From: Lentisphaerae bacterium WC36
GTDB lineage: Bacteria; Verrucomicrobiota; Lentisphaeria; Victivallales; SZUA-371
Assembly: GCA_020683205.1 (NCBI GenBank)
Contig: CP085689.1
Coordinates: 3,218,230 to 3,282,229 of the forward strand
Reading direction: 5' to 3'
DNA: 64,000 nt
The notes beneath the pieces are model-generated. The model was not told where the DNA came from, did not search any database, and saw only the letters and a program-made list of their open reading frames with translations. A program made the position numbers and the translations under genes. Each line of letters opens with the position of its first letter. Position 1 is the stretch's first letter. Below are positions 63,878-64,000 of the stretch, in pieces.

Positions 63878-64000
63878 ATGAAAAAAATGAAATTTACTCT
63901 TATCGAGCTTTTAGTTGTAGTTGCAATTATTGCAATTCTTGCTGGTATGTTAATGCCTGCACTAAGTGCTGCCCGCGAACAAGCAAAAACAACTTTCTGT
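63878..64000 (+). CDS. Prepilin-type N-terminal protein (3' partial)
   Basis: Only 41 codons are visible. The N-terminus [18 protein letters not shown] is a type IV prepilin/pseudopilin signal: basic leader, then cleavage before the Phe or Thr region, Glu at +5, and a long hydrophobic helix. The segment [18 protein letters not shown] is typical of the large families of prepilin-like proteins in Lentisphaerota and Planctomycetes, many of which form no pilus. AATAGG lies upstream. The function cannot be judged from the fragment. Confidence 0.85.
   Translation, partial: MKKMKFTLIELLVVVAIIAILAGMLMPALSAAREQAKTTFC

Overview
The window is 64 kb of AT-rich bacterial chromosome made mostly of core housekeeping genes. 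It probably comes from the Lentisphaerota, near Victivallales, in the PVC superphylum. Evidence for this is a partial gene at the right edge with the long prepilin-type N-terminus ([19 protein letters not shown]) that is abundant in that group, a PVC-like 16S rRNA with a one-base variant in the general bacterial probe region, and secreted polysaccharide-degrading enzymes. The placement is inferred from reading alone; no database was searched.

Layout. 1-2.7 kb: the 3' end of secY, cmk, and a sulfatase gene broken by several frameshifts. 2.7-6.9 kb, minus strand: pyrF, trmO, a murB-ddl fusion and hisI. 7-11 kb: a pteridine-reductase-like SDR, a secreted parvulin-type prolyl isomerase, a GH16 lipoprotein and a HIT protein. 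11-31 kb: a long translation and transcription cluster in the order tRNA-Leu, tRNA-Thr, tuf, rpmG, tRNA-Trp, secE, nusG, rplK, rplA, rplJ, rplL, rpoB, rpoC, rpsL, rpsG, fusA, rpsJ, rplC, rplD, rplW, rplB, rpsS. It stops at a terminator after rpsS, where most bacteria continue into rplV and rpsC. 31-33 kb, minus strand: argC, and rplM-rpsI. 33.6-40 kb: a complete rRNA operon (16S, tRNA-Ala, tRNA-Ile, 23S, 5S) read from three tandem promoters. 40.5-44.6 kb, minus strand: purC, rplU, and a three-gene unit of membrane metallopeptidase, Nif3-like protein and lipoprotein.

44.8-48.2 kb: a consensus promoter drives ahbC, ahbD and a fused ahbA/ahbB-type siroheme decarboxylase, which together suffice to convert siroheme to heme b without the protoporphyrin route. 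This suits an anaerobic or microaerobic cell. Two paralogous cupin-like proteins follow, one a lipoprotein and one cytoplasmic. 50-57 kb, minus strand: a VOC protein, a large glycoside-hydrolase-like lipoprotein, a PL8 polysaccharide lyase and rdgB. 57-64 kb: tilS, an exported GH2 beta-galactosidase, an AraC-type regulator and the start of a prepilin-like gene. The lyase, the two glycosidases, the GH16 enzyme and the sulfatase remnant suggest growth on acidic or sulfated polysaccharides such as glycosaminoglycans or algal glycans.

No CRISPR array, insertion sequence, integrase or phage module was seen. The least ordinary items are the murB-ddl fusion, the compact Ahb operon with its fused decarboxylase, the exported and cytoplasmic cupin pair, the metallopeptidase-Nif3-lipoprotein unit, the triple rRNA promoter and the early end of the S10 cluster.
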